DNA of 64,000 nt from Methanocorpusculum labreanum Z (GCF_000015765.1 NC_008942.1:1689921-1753920); one strand, 5' to 3'; positions 27,792-36,099 are shown, counted from the first letter of the stretch. A program made the numbers and translations. Notes: generated from the letters alone by a model not told the origin.

Positions 27792-28860
27792 AACCAATAA
27801 AATGAAACGATTACCGCTAATTGAAGAAGCTTCTAGAATAGATGAGAAATCTATTTCGACAAGATTATTAATTATTTCAGAAGGGTTTGAATCACGATCA
27901 TTATCTTGGATTACCGCACAACCAAAGAATAGCAGTCTATTTAATGAAGCATGGGTTTGCAAATATGAACCCAGTAAAAAATCCAAATATCAAGATATGA
28001 TACAGGAAGTCTCGTGCAGGACCAATAATGTACACACGATTGAATTTAACCGATTTAGTCCAACTATTTTTGAACAAAAATTAAATAACCACATATCTCA
28101 AATAGATCGTTTTGATGAAATTATAATTGATATCACTGTGATGTCAAAGATTCTCATCATGATACTATTATGTTCACTTAATAGATATAATAAAAAACTG
28201 ACAATTATTTATTCAGAACCAATAACCTGGAGCCCATCTCTGGAAAAATACAATGAGGAAGTCTCTAAACGTAATATTTGTGATAATGACAGCATTCTCA
28301 CTTATTTTGGTCTTTCATCAGTAGGGGTATATGACATTGTCAAAACACCAAAACTATCAAGTATTGTTATGCAAAATAGTCCATCTATTTTGATTGCATT
28401 TTTATCGTTTAATGAACAACTCCTTACAGTTTTACTAAATAATACAAACCCCGAATCCATATTCCTTATTAACACCATAAATGAGAGAGAGACGTGGAGA
28501 GAAGAAGCAACAATTGATATTCATAAAAATATAATTAACACATCTCCTCTTTATGAGAGTATTCAGAATTATAAATTAACAGACTATATCGGTGTTTTTG
28601 AGAAGATTGCTAAAATTTATCAAGAGAATAATTATTCCAATCGGATAATCATTTCTCCAACAGGATGTAAACTCCATGCAGTTGCTTGTGCACTTATGAA
28701 AAACTGTTGCTCAGATATTCACGTGGAATATCCAATCCCTAATAGTTATATTTTTGAGGGTTATTCAAGTGATGAAATCTATAAAATACATCAGATCGTA
28801 TTCAATTCATATATGGATGATATGATATCTATAGCAGAAGAATATCATTTGAATGGTTAG
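27784..28860 (+). CDS. unrecognised third component of the AT-rich operon
   Basis: About 358 aa from ATG 27784, which has GGAG 6 nt upstream and overlaps the kinase gene by 8 nt; an upstream TTG (27772) is less likely. No family is recognised. The N-terminal half looks like an alpha/beta domain (RLLIISEGFESRSLSW, EIIIDITVMSKI). Near residue 295 the segment IIISPTGCKLHAVACALM resembles the glycine loop of CARF/Rossmann-type sensor domains, which bind nucleotides. Tight coupling suggests it works with the ATPase. Confidence 0.7.
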   Translation: MIETNKMKRLPLIEEASRIDEKSISTRLLIISEGFESRSLSWITAQPKNSSLFNEAWVCKYEPSKKSKYQDMIQEVSCRTNNVHTIEFNRFSPTIFEQKLNNHISQIDRFDEIIIDITVMSKILIMILLCSLNRYNKKLTIIYSEPITWSPSLEKYNEEVSKRNICDNDSILTYFGLSSVGVYDIVKTPKLSSIVMQNSPSILIAFLSFNEQLLTVLLNNTNPESIFLINTINERETWREEATIDIHKNIINTSPLYESIQNYKLTDYIGVFEKIAKIYQENNYSNRIIISPTGCKLHAVACALMKNCCSDIHVEYPIPNSYIFEGYSSDEIYKIHQIVFNSYMDDMISIAEEYHLNG

Positions 28861-29136
28861 AATATCATAATTTGAATTGACCTACGATTGTTTTTGAGAT
28901 CATAGGGTAATTCCTTGTGAATATAATTGCTCAGAACTTGCCCAAAATCAAAACGGGGTAGCTGAGTTGGACTTAAATGGGATCATAAAAATTGTCGCGT
29001 TTATTCGCGATTGCGTGCAAGCCAAAGGCTTGCGTGCCGCCTCAAGCGGGCTTGGCCCGCTTGGGCTTATTCGCGGTGAGATATCTCATAAAGCCACACT
29101 CGGCAAACTCCTTCCTGAGATACGATCCAAGTAATT
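28861..29136. other. intergenic remnant of an inverted-repeat element
   Basis: No gene is seen. At 28990-29075, CGCGTTTATTCGCGA and TTATTCGCGG flank two GC-rich hairpins (GCAAGCC..GGCTTGC and CAAGCGGGC..GCCCGCTTG). This is the same plan as elements A to C (TTCGCG ends, two hairpins) but without the 107-bp arms, so it looks like a short relative or remnant. Confidence 0.5.
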
Positions 29137-29378
29137 AGTGTCACATTTTTCTCAAAACCCTGGGAAAAATTTCTAAACCCTAATTCTACGCCTAATTACT
29201 ACAAATACGAGAGTTTCGGGAAAAACCTGACACCACATAATAAATCCACCATATGCCCTGTTTTTTAAAAATTCAGCCAAAATATGCCAGATTTTAGTGT
29301 CACCATCATTTTTCAAAACCTGACACCAAATTCCCTCCAAAAAAGAAGTGTCACGTTTTTCAAAAAGCAACGTGACAC
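29137..29378. repeat. six TGTCA/TGACA repeats beside the D5-type helicase gene
   Basis: AGTGTCAC occurs at 29137, 29296 and 29347 on the plus strand. CTGACACC or GTGACAC occurs at 29227, 29320 and 29372 in the opposite sense. The last two copies form a perfect 10-bp inverted repeat, GTGTCACGTT/AACGTGACAC (29348-29357, 29369-29378). The region is AT-rich and ends 12 bp from the replication protein's stop codon. Iteron-like origin or a regulator/terminator site are both possible. Confidence 0.55.
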
Positions 29379-29389
29379 AAAACTCACCT

Positions 29390-31210
29390 CTATTTCAGCC
29401 GGCACTTGAAATACCGCTGACTGTTCGTCCGCTGTTCCTCAAACCCATACACCCGCATCCCCTTAAACAGCCCCCTCTTCTCCTTCTCCGACAGACCCTG
29501 CCGGAAATTCACCTGCGAATACTCATCATACCCCGGCATCTGGATCTTAGCAAGCCCCACCGGAATATCATGGCGGGCACACCACGAAATATACGCCTCC
29601 TCCAGCTCCAGACGGGACACACGCCCCGTCTCAGATTTTTCCACACACTCCTCGATAAACGCCGACACCTCAAACCCCGCCAGCAGCTCATTCTGCGTGG
29701 ATGCGCAAAACGCCGGCTGCGGCAAAAGCCCCTCCTTCGTATACGCGATCAGCTCATCCGCCACCATCGAAAAGACCGCATCCCGCTCCGCAAGCAAACA
29801 CTCCCGGATATCACGCGCCCGCTCATCCCCCGCAAACAAATGCGGGAACGGGATCGTAAAAATCCGGCGCAGAAGAGCGTAATCCAGCGTCTTATCGAAC
29901 CGGGGCAGCTCATTCGTCACCCCCACCGGCGTGCACACCACCCGCTGCGGGCGGGACTTCTCATACATATCCCGAAACCGGCTTGTCACCGCGTCCCCCG
30001 TCAAAGCTTTCACCGTATCCGCGCTGATCCGGCCGCCCCGCGACTCCTCATCGCTCGCCTCCGAAATCAGCATCACCCGCTTTGAAAGCGACCGGGCAAC
30101 CCCCGACGCCGGACGATCCTCGGACCCCGCATACAGCTCACGGACCGAAGCCTCCGACATCTCCGACCCGAAAATCTCCCGCAGCACGTCGATCGTCGTC
30201 GACTTCCCGTTACTCCCCTTCCCCCACAGAAAAATAATCACCTGCTCCGGATTGCCCGGAAACAGCAGATAACCCAGCAGACGCAGAAAACACCTGCCGA
30301 GTTCCATCATCTGGAGCGTCCGCTCCTCCTCAGAAAGACCGCTCACATTGTCATCGAACACCTTTTTGAGGTGGTCGATGAACGCCGGCGAGCGAAGCCC
30401 CGGCGTGTAGACGGCGTCCAGATAGATCAGCGGGTACTTCTCCCGGATCGAATCGCACGCCCAGATCGGGATGAACTCGCCCGTCCTGCAGTCGAGAGCG
30501 CCGTTTTTGCAGGTGATATACCGGCCGTCGGACGCCTCGGAAAGATTCACCTGCATGGACGAGCCTTCGATCATTTTTCTGAGGGCGACCTGTTTGGTGT
30601 GGTTTTTGCTCAGATTCACATGATTCTGGAGCTGGACAACGAGGTTTCGCATCTCGGGGGTGTTTTCGGCGGCGGCCCGGCGCTTCCAGTAGTCGAGTTC
30701 CTGTTCGAGGCTTTTCCCGACCAGCCGAAGGACCTTCCCGAGTTTTTCTCTGGCGGGTTCCCAGTGGTTGGTGATAAAGGCAAACCACTGGCCGCTCGCG
30801 ATGTCGTAGACGAGGTTGCCGCCGGCTTCTTTTTCGAAACGGACGGCGTTTCCTTCGTCGTTGAGGGAGTTGAGGAGAGCGTCGGGCGTGGGGAGCTGCC
30901 CGCGGATCATGGTTTTTCGCTCCCAGGGCGGGGTGGATGCCGGGTCGAAGAACCGGAGAAGGAACTCTTTTTCGGGGCCTTCCGGTTCGGTGTCGATGAT
31001 GTGTTCCCTGACAGCGCGCCGAAGGTCGGGGCCGGTGTCAAAGGTCGTAAGGATGTCGACGAGCTGGCCGAATTTATAGAGCTTGAACCGGTAGGATTGG
31101 ACGTCGAGACCGATTTTGGCTTCTTTCGGCGAAAGGGGTTCAGTGATCGTTTCAGTGAGTTCGGCGGTGTAGCCCGCCGGAAGCGGAGGGTTTGGCTGGT
31201 TCAAGGCCAT
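29390..31210 (-). CDS. D5/P4-type replication helicase-primase of a virus or plasmid
   Basis: A 606-aa SF3 helicase with Walker A GKGSNGKSTT (about 330-339), Walker B-like RVMLISEA (about 385-395) and a C-terminal winged-helix-like region. Residues 200-330 match the D5 N-terminal module (YITCKNGALDCRTGEF, then LGYLLFPGNPEQVIIFLWG). Such proteins unwind and prime DNA in phages, archaeal viruses and plasmids, so this marks an integrated element. GGAGGG precedes the ATG at 31210. No integrase is seen nearby. GC-rich, so its origin probably differs from the adjacent AT-rich operon. Confidence 0.85.
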   Translation of the reverse strand: MALNQPNPPLPAGYTAELTETITEPLSPKEAKIGLDVQSYRFKLYKFGQLVDILTTFDTGPDLRRAVREHIIDTEPEGPEKEFLLRFFDPASTPPWERKTMIRGQLPTPDALLNSLNDEGNAVRFEKEAGGNLVYDIASGQWFAFITNHWEPAREKLGKVLRLVGKSLEQELDYWKRRAAAENTPEMRNLVVQLQNHVNLSKNHTKQVALRKMIEGSSMQVNLSEASDGRYITCKNGALDCRTGEFIPIWACDSIREKYPLIYLDAVYTPGLRSPAFIDHLKKVFDDNVSGLSEEERTLQMMELGRCFLRLLGYLLFPGNPEQVIIFLWGKGSNGKSTTIDVLREIFGSEMSEASVRELYAGSEDRPASGVARSLSKRVMLISEASDEESRGGRISADTVKALTGDAVTSRFRDMYEKSRPQRVVCTPVGVTNELPRFDKTLDYALLRRIFTIPFPHLFAGDERARDIRECLLAERDAVFSMVADELIAYTKEGLLPQPAFCASTQNELLAGFEVSAFIEECVEKSETGRVSRLELEEAYISWCARHDIPVGLAKIQMPGYDEYSQVNFRQGLSEKEKRGLFKGMRVYGFEEQRTNSQRYFKCRLK

Positions 31211-31237
31211 TCGCTCCCTCCGTTGTTTTTTAGGGGT

Positions 31238-31256
31238 TGATATATCTTTGATATCA
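31238..31256. promoter_or_regulatory. inverted repeat in the divergent helicase/RHH promoter
   Basis: TGATAT (31238-31243) and ATATCA (31251-31256) are inverted around 7 nt and overlap the TATA-like sequence of the leftward helicase gene. It is a plausible operator for the adjacent ribbon-helix-helix protein; inferred from position only. Confidence 0.35.
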
Positions 31257-31324
31257 TGAGTTACAAATGTAATTAGATAGCAGAGTATTTATAGATATAC
31301 ATCGAATAGGTATGTAGAGTAATT

Positions 31325-31711
31325 ATGGCTGAAGAAAAGAACGATGATCAGATTTTGATTAGGCTCCCGAAATCGCTGAAGGCACAGTTGGAGGGCGCAG
31401 CCCGTGTGGAGGGGATGACGGCCCAGGAGTGGATCAGGAAAGCGATCCAGAACCGGATCGGGCTGTTGAATGTGTGCCCGGTCTGCGGGACGGTGAATGC
31501 AGGGACGGCGAAGTTCTGTAATGAGTGCGGGTCGAGTCTTAAGGATAGTAAGAGGTCGATGTATTTCGCGTGGATGAAGAATGTGGTGAAGGAGGAGTTG
31601 GAGGAGGGCGGGAATCTTGACGCGGTTTTGGCGTATCTGGATGATCCGGCAGGGGAGCAGGCGAAGCTGGAGAAGAAGGGGAAGTGGGTCGTGCGGACGG
31701 AAGAGAAGTAG
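31325..31711 (+). CDS. ribbon-helix-helix regulator fused to zinc ribbon
   Basis: A 128-aa protein. Residues 8-45 fit an Arc/CopG-type ribbon-helix-helix (QILIRLPKSLKAQLEGAA, then TAQEWIRKAIQNRI). Residues about 51-72 form a four-cysteine zinc ribbon (CPVCGTVNAG..FCNECGSSL). A helical C-terminus follows. It is divergent from the replication helicase and probably regulates it or helps its maintenance, as small RHH proteins do in plasmids and archaeal viruses. Confidence 0.8.
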   Translation: MAEEKNDDQILIRLPKSLKAQLEGAARVEGMTAQEWIRKAIQNRIGLLNVCPVCGTVNAGTAKFCNECGSSLKDSKRSMYFAWMKNVVKEELEEGGNLDAVLAYLDDPAGEQAKLEKKGKWVVRTEEK

Positions 31712-31811
31712 AGGGATGATAACCCGTCGAATTCGACGGGTTTAATTCTATAATTTAGAGTAGGACATACGCGGTGTTGGTGTGAATCCAATTCAGAAGG
31801 GGGTACGGCCA

Positions 31812-32187
31812 GGTGTGGAAACATGAGATTAACAAACCGCGAATCTCCGCGAATAAACGCGAATCGCATTTTTCTTGCGCCGTCGTGCTCTGCTCAGGCT
31901 GATCGCCTACGCAAGAATCGCACGCCGTCTGGATAAATGCTGGGGAAAAACCGGCCAGCCGGTTTTTCTATTGTAAACTCTCATCTAGCTTATATAATAT
32001 AGAATAAATTTGGAGAAAACCCGCGACGCGGGTTTTCCAGCATTTTTCGTTTCGCCGTCACGACCACGCGGAGCCGATTAGGCAGAGCGTAGTGACGCGA
32101 CCGAAGGTCAAGAGGGCGAAACAGGAAAAATGCGATTCGCGTTTATTCGCGATTATTCGCGGTTTGTTAATCTCATGTTTCCACACC
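31812..32187. repeat. long-inverted-repeat element B
   Basis: A 376-bp relative of elements A and C. The outermost 33 bp are a perfect inverted repeat, from GGTGTGGAAACATGAG at 31812 to its complement ending at 32187, and include the CCGCGAAT end common to all copies. The left arm matches A and C to AAATGCT at 31941. The right arm keeps AGCATTTTT and AAAAATGCGATTCGCG but carries an unrelated middle with its own arms GTTTCGCC/GGCGAAAC. The two internal hairpins are present (ACCGGC..GCCGGT and ACCCGC..GCGGGT). B shows that the arms can be partly replaced. Confidence 0.85.
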
Positions 32188-32271
32188 AACCCATCACCCT
32201 TCAAACGTTCCTAGACCGCCAAATGACGACAACTTCATTAGAACCCATAGCCAATATGTAAAAGTATTTTC

Positions 32272-32353
32272 GCGAGGGTATCCAAGTGGCCAACGGAGGC
32301 TGACTCAAGATCTGCTCTCAAGGAGTTCGCGGGTTCGAATCCCTCCCCTCGCA
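32272..32353 (+). tRNA. tRNA-Leu (CAA), with two stem mismatches
   Basis: An 82-nt class II tRNA. Acceptor GCGAGGG/CCCTCGC, D-stem TCC/GGA, loop CTCAAGA giving anticodon CAA, long variable arm (CTC/GAG), T-loop TTCGAAT, discriminator A and no encoded CCA. The anticodon stem GCTGA/TCTGC has a central U-U pair, and the T-stem GCGGG/CCCTC a C-U pair. Either it is functional with weak pairs or it is decaying; another tRNA-Leu(CAA) elsewhere would decide. A T-rich stretch follows. Confidence 0.85.
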
Positions 32354-32375
32354 TCTGATTTACTGTTTTTGCCTC

Positions 32376-33239
32376 TTATTTCAGACAAGCACGGATGAAC
32401 GAGATATTATCCTTCTCCCAGACCTCAACCTCATACCCTGCATCACGGAAAAGTTCCTTCCAGTCATCGGGATATCGCTGCACATCATGGAAATGATCGA
32501 TAGGCTCCACCGCAAACACTTCACCCGAAGGCTTCAGGACCCGTTTGATATCCCGCAGTGCTCCCGGGATATCATCCAGATGATGCAGCATAAAAATACA
32601 GACCACAGAATCGAAATATCCCTCCTCGAAAGGCAGCTCATACGTATTGGCCACCACAAATCGGGTATTCGCCACACCTTCAACCTCTGCATTCAATTTG
32701 GACTGTTCGACAGAACTCTCAAGCAGATCGATCCCGTATACAAGAGATTCCGGCTTTGCCTCCGCTATTTTGATTGCAAGCGTGCCAAGACCGCACCCTA
32801 CATCGAGGATATTCTTTCCCGAAAGAAGAGGAAGAACCTCGGCAAAAGCCCGCATCTTCCTCGGCTCCATGTAACTTTGCGGAAACTGCGCCTCCTCCAC
32901 CCGGTCAAAATAGGTATACGGAGCGATGCTGTAGATATTCGCACCGTTCTCGGCCATCAACCCCCGCACGTAATGCATATTTCCCTCCTTTCTGATGTAG
33001 CTGACAACGGAAGTCCCAAGACCGGCGCAGAATCTTTTGTTCAGTTCCTCTTTACCCGAAGGGAACGTAACGCAAAGGGGGTCGTGCGTTATTATATAAT
33101 GAGAATACTTCTCTGTAAAAAATCCGTCATCTGCATCTGCGAAATCAATACCGCTAATTGCCTGTCTCCATAAAGGCAGCATCTTCAGACTCTCTTCAGA
33201 CGTATGATTATGCACGTTTCCTATCGGTAATAACTCCAT
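32376..33239 (-). CDS. class I SAM-dependent methyltransferase
   Basis: A 287-aa protein with a methyltransferase domain in residues 135-260: motif I NILDVGCGLGTLAIKIA, acidic GIDLLE, then FDSVVCIFMLHHLDD and the family-typical LKPSGEVFAVEP. The first 130 residues are an unrecognised domain. The substrate is not known. It ends 22 bp from the tRNA-Leu gene, convergent with it. Confidence 0.85.
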   Translation of the reverse strand: MELLPIGNVHNHTSEESLKMLPLWRQAISGIDFADADDGFFTEKYSHYIITHDPLCVTFPSGKEELNKRFCAGLGTSVVSYIRKEGNMHYVRGLMAENGANIYSIAPYTYFDRVEEAQFPQSYMEPRKMRAFAEVLPLLSGKNILDVGCGLGTLAIKIAEAKPESLVYGIDLLESSVEQSKLNAEVEGVANTRFVVANTYELPFEEGYFDSVVCIFMLHHLDDIPGALRDIKRVLKPSGEVFAVEPIDHFHDVQRYPDDWKELFRDAGYEVEVWEKDNISFIRACLK

Positions 33240-33357
33240 GAATATTCATTCACGGCCTTTATATAAGAAAATACGTAATTGACGGGAAATGTGGTGAGTC
33301 GGGAAGAAAATGGACGCAGCGTATCACCCGAGTTTTCTTTTCAACTCTGACCCCGGC

Positions 33358-33876
33358 TCACCGCCTAACCTCCACCCCTACCTCGTTATGCCGTAGGAAT
33401 CCCGGGATCCACGGCGGATTATACCGCATCAAAAACACCTCTCCCGCCGCCTCGATCCCCGCGTCACGAAGCCCTTTTAAGAGCCGGCCCTCAACTTCCT
33501 TCACCTCCTCATCATGGGTCTTCCCCTTAAAAGCGATGACCGCGATCTCCCGCTCGGGCACCGGAACGATCCGAACCTTACTGTCCAGCGGCTCGGGGAT
33601 CTCGCCAGAAGTTTTTCCGGGCGGCATCACAAACGACATCGTCGAGGCGTTGGAAACGACCGGCGCCGTCATCGGGATCTTTGCCGACGTGATCACCGGA
33701 GCGGTCATCTGCAGAGAATCCTTCGCGGCATTCTTTCCCGAAATATAGGCAAACAGAAGATTGAACCCCGAATCGTCCCCCGCACTCTCGACCGTTGCGA
33801 GCACAAGTGCAGGATACTTTCGAAACTCGATCTCTCCTTCTTTCCCGGTGACCTCATAGGGGATCGTTTCCGTCAT
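33358..33876 (-). CDS. SOUL heme-binding family protein
   Basis: A 172-aa SOUL/HBP-family protein: FRKYPALVLATVE near the start, the paired TAPVITSAKIPMTAPV, and MRYNPPWIPGFLRHNEV at the end, all hallmarks. Family members bind heme or tetrapyrroles in vertebrates and plants; archaeal roles are unknown. A methanogen could use it for siroheme- or F430-related tetrapyrroles, which is speculation. Confidence 0.9.
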   Translation of the reverse strand: MTETIPYEVTGKEGEIEFRKYPALVLATVESAGDDSGFNLLFAYISGKNAAKDSLQMTAPVITSAKIPMTAPVVSNASTMSFVMPPGKTSGEIPEPLDSKVRIVPVPEREIAVIAFKGKTHDEEVKEVEGRLLKGLRDAGIEAAGEVFLMRYNPPWIPGFLRHNEVGVEVRR

Positions 33877-34089
33877 GATCCGAGCCCTCCAAAAATGAGG
33901 GAGATCGAAGATTCGGGCAGTGTAATTGTATCGATCGTCATACTATCCTGCTTCGTTCCAGCCACGAAATAGATTACTGATGAGGCAAAACGGCCGCAGA
34001 TCAAAATTCTTTCAGAAAAAATCCGAAATAATTTTCACCATTTTTTCGTGAAAAAATTTAATTCATCAGAGAACATTAATCAAATTATT

Positions 34090-34761
34090 ATGAGGAAAAG
34101 AGAAGCGGCACTCGCCGTTTTACTCATCATCCTGTCACTGACTTCCTGTGCCGCAGCCCATGTCCCGCAAATTGTCGGAGCAGACGAAGGAATCCAAAAC
34201 GCCGTCCATATCGACGACCCCTACAAATCATGGGCCATCTACGGCACATTCCCAGCCGCCGGATCGGTCACCTACTACCAATTTACCCTCGAGACCGGAG
34301 ACCGGCTCTGGTTCTCGGTATTCACCCCGGATATCGGGGCCGCCTCTCCCGAAGCGGTCCTCATCGGCCCGGGAATCGAAAGTTCCGGCGATATCCCGGC
34401 CGGCGTCGCGTCATTGGACGGACAGGGATACATTCTCATCCCGGGAGAAGCCCCCGTCCTCCCGGAGTATGAACCCTTCACGCCTGCCGCAAACTACCAA
34501 TGGCTCGAATACGAATACATCGCTGAAGAGCCCGGCACCTACTTCATCGTGATGGTCAACAACGGAACCGGGGCCGGAAACTACGGTCTTGCCCTCGGTT
34601 ACCGCGAAGAGTTTTCCGTTTCCGAATGGGTCATGATCCCGCTCTCGATCGCGAACATCCGCATCTGGGAAGGAAACAGCCCGGCGTTCGTGATCGGATT
34701 CCCGCTCCTCATCGTCATGTTCGGGCTGGTGTATCTCTTCAGAGCAAAAAAGAGCCGGTGA
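34090..34761 (+). CDS. secreted protein with C-terminal membrane anchor
   Basis: About 223 aa from ATG 34090 (MRKREAA), preferred because a signal peptide follows directly (residues 5-24). The mature part is beta-rich (YYQFTLETGDRLWFSVFTP, GTYFIVMVNNGTGAGNYGLA), with one transmembrane segment at about 198-218 (PAFVIGFPLLIVMFGLVYLF) and a basic tail. An ectodomain outside the cell is likely. No named family is recognised. It overlaps the next gene by 4 nt. Confidence 0.75.
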   Translation: MRKREAALAVLLIILSLTSCAAAHVPQIVGADEGIQNAVHIDDPYKSWAIYGTFPAAGSVTYYQFTLETGDRLWFSVFTPDIGAASPEAVLIGPGIESSGDIPAGVASLDGQGYILIPGEAPVLPEYEPFTPAANYQWLEYEYIAEEPGTYFIVMVNNGTGAGNYGLALGYREEFSVSEWVMIPLSIANIRIWEGNSPAFVIGFPLLIVMFGLVYLFRAKKSR

Positions 34762-35111
34762 AAATCACTTCTGAGACGCTCGCCGGATCTGCCGGCGGTC
34801 TCTTGTACATCGCCGGTTCGCTCTTCATGCTTATTCAGGCCCTGATGGCTCTTGGAAAAACCGGGTTCGAGGCATCGTTTGGCGTAACGGCGGTCTTTAT
34901 TCTGATCCCCCTCGTTCTCGGATGCCTAGTCTTGAGATACTATCTCCGGCCCGAAAAAAAGCCGAGAAAATATCGGTGGCTGAAACTGCTGATCCTCGGG
35001 ATCCTCGGGCTCGTATTCTGGGCAGGGTATGTAATCGGCCCGATCCTCGTGCTGTGTGCCGGACTTGCCGCCCTCTTCGCGAAAAACAGGGAGAAGAGAG
35101 CGTCGCTCTAA
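34758..35111 (+). CDS. small four-helix membrane protein
   Basis: A 117-aa protein starting at GTG 34758, which overlaps the preceding TGA (GTGA). Four hydrophobic segments are visible (for example GGLLYIAGSLFMLIQALMAL, GVTAVFILIPLVLGCLVL), with a positively charged loop KKPRKYRW. It is coupled to the secreted gene upstream and probably partners with it. Function unknown. Confidence 0.7.
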   Translation: MKITSETLAGSAGGLLYIAGSLFMLIQALMALGKTGFEASFGVTAVFILIPLVLGCLVLRYYLRPEKKPRKYRWLKLLILGILGLVFWAGYVIGPILVLCAGLAALFAKNREKRASL

Positions 35112-35122
35112 GCCGGGGGCTC

Positions 35123-35479
35123 TCAGAGCAGTCTCGGCTTCGCTTCCTTTCCGTCCCCGGTGGTCAGCTTCTTGATCACCATCACCCGGAACACGTCGTC
35201 ACTGTCGTTTATCAGCAGATGCGGCACGTTTTTCGGGCTTTCAATCAGGGAATCCTTCTCGACCTTCTCCTGCTCGTCGCCGATCACGATCAGCCCATCC
35301 CCTTCCAGAACGTAGAACAGCACATCGACCGGGGTCAGATGTTTTTTCAGCGCCTCGCCGGGCTGGAGCGTGATCACCACCACATCGGTGCTTGGCGAAC
35401 CGTGGATTTTGCGGACATCCACGTTATGGGGATTGTCGGCGATCGGGGTTTTATCCAGCGTCGTTACGTAGATCGTCAT
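35123..35479 (-). CDS. cupin-domain protein
   Basis: A 118-aa single-domain cupin from ATG 35479 (MTIYVTT): LQPGEALKKHLTPVDVLFYVLEGDGLI and IESPKNVPHLLIN are the two cupin motifs. Possible metal ligands include the His of LKKHL and the His of VPHLL; the second His of motif 1 (G(x)5HxH) is not seen as such. Function unknown. Confidence 0.85.
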   Translation of the reverse strand: MTIYVTTLDKTPIADNPHNVDVRKIHGSPSTDVVVITLQPGEALKKHLTPVDVLFYVLEGDGLIVIGDEQEKVEKDSLIESPKNVPHLLINDSDDVFRVMVIKKLTTGDGKEAKPRLL

Positions 35480-35544
35480 ACTATCAACTTCGCGAGAAGC
35501 CTCAAATAGCTTCGGGATGAGGCATATAAAAGAGGGAGAAAACC

Positions 35545-36099
35545 TTACTCCCTCCAGTGCTCCGGTTTCTGCAGTGCGTCCGCACAAACGACCCGGCCAA
35601 AAACGCCCGCATAATCATCGGAACCTAGATTCTGCACCATCCAGGCACCCGCATGTATTTCCGGGATCGGATACGGGGCGGCAAATCCCATCCGTTCGGC
35701 CCCCTCGACAAACCCGTACTTCGGATAGTAGGCCTCGTGGCCGAGCACGAAGACGAGCACGACCCCCATATCCTTGAGCCGTTTCAGGCCTTCGAGGATC
35801 AGCATGCCGCCGATCCCTTTGTTCTGGAACGCGGGTCTGACGGCGAGCGGGGCAAGAAGATAGATCAAGGGCGCAGGACCCGGCCCCTCAAGGGACGCTT
35901 TCGTAAACAGAATATGCCCTACCGGCTCGTCTCCCGCAAAAGCGAGCAGGGATACAACCGGCTGAGCCGTTGTATCTTCCAGAAGTTCGGCAACAAGGAT
36001 CGCTTCCTTATCGTAACCGAAAGCCTCTTTTTCGACAATCATTACATCGTTAAAATCGGACGCGGCCGCATCCCTGATGAAAATTGTAGGTTCCGTCAT
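35545..36099 (-). CDS. GNAT N-acetyltransferase (COG3153-like)
   Basis: A 184-aa acetyltransferase. The acetyl-CoA loop is VRPAFQNKGIGGMLI at about 87-101, and GHEAYYPKYGFVEG is a typical COG3153 segment. The substrate is unknown. It precedes the cupin gene by 65 bp on the same strand; a weak operon is possible. Confidence 0.88.
   Translation of the reverse strand: MTEPTIFIRDAAASDFNDVMIVEKEAFGYDKEAILVAELLEDTTAQPVVSLLAFAGDEPVGHILFTKASLEGPGPAPLIYLLAPLAVRPAFQNKGIGGMLILEGLKRLKDMGVVLVFVLGHEAYYPKYGFVEGAERMGFAAPYPIPEIHAGAWMVQNLGSDDYAGVFGRVVCADALQKPEHWRE

Noticed and set aside
29348-30085. 245-codon frame opposite the replication helicase
   Set aside because: Antisense shadow, very Pro/Arg/Leu/His-rich, with no recognisable domain.
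32272-32353. tRNA-Leu as attachment site of the replicon remnant
   Set aside because: The remnant lies on the 5' side of the tRNA, no copy of the tRNA 3' end is seen at its other edge, and no integrase gene is present.
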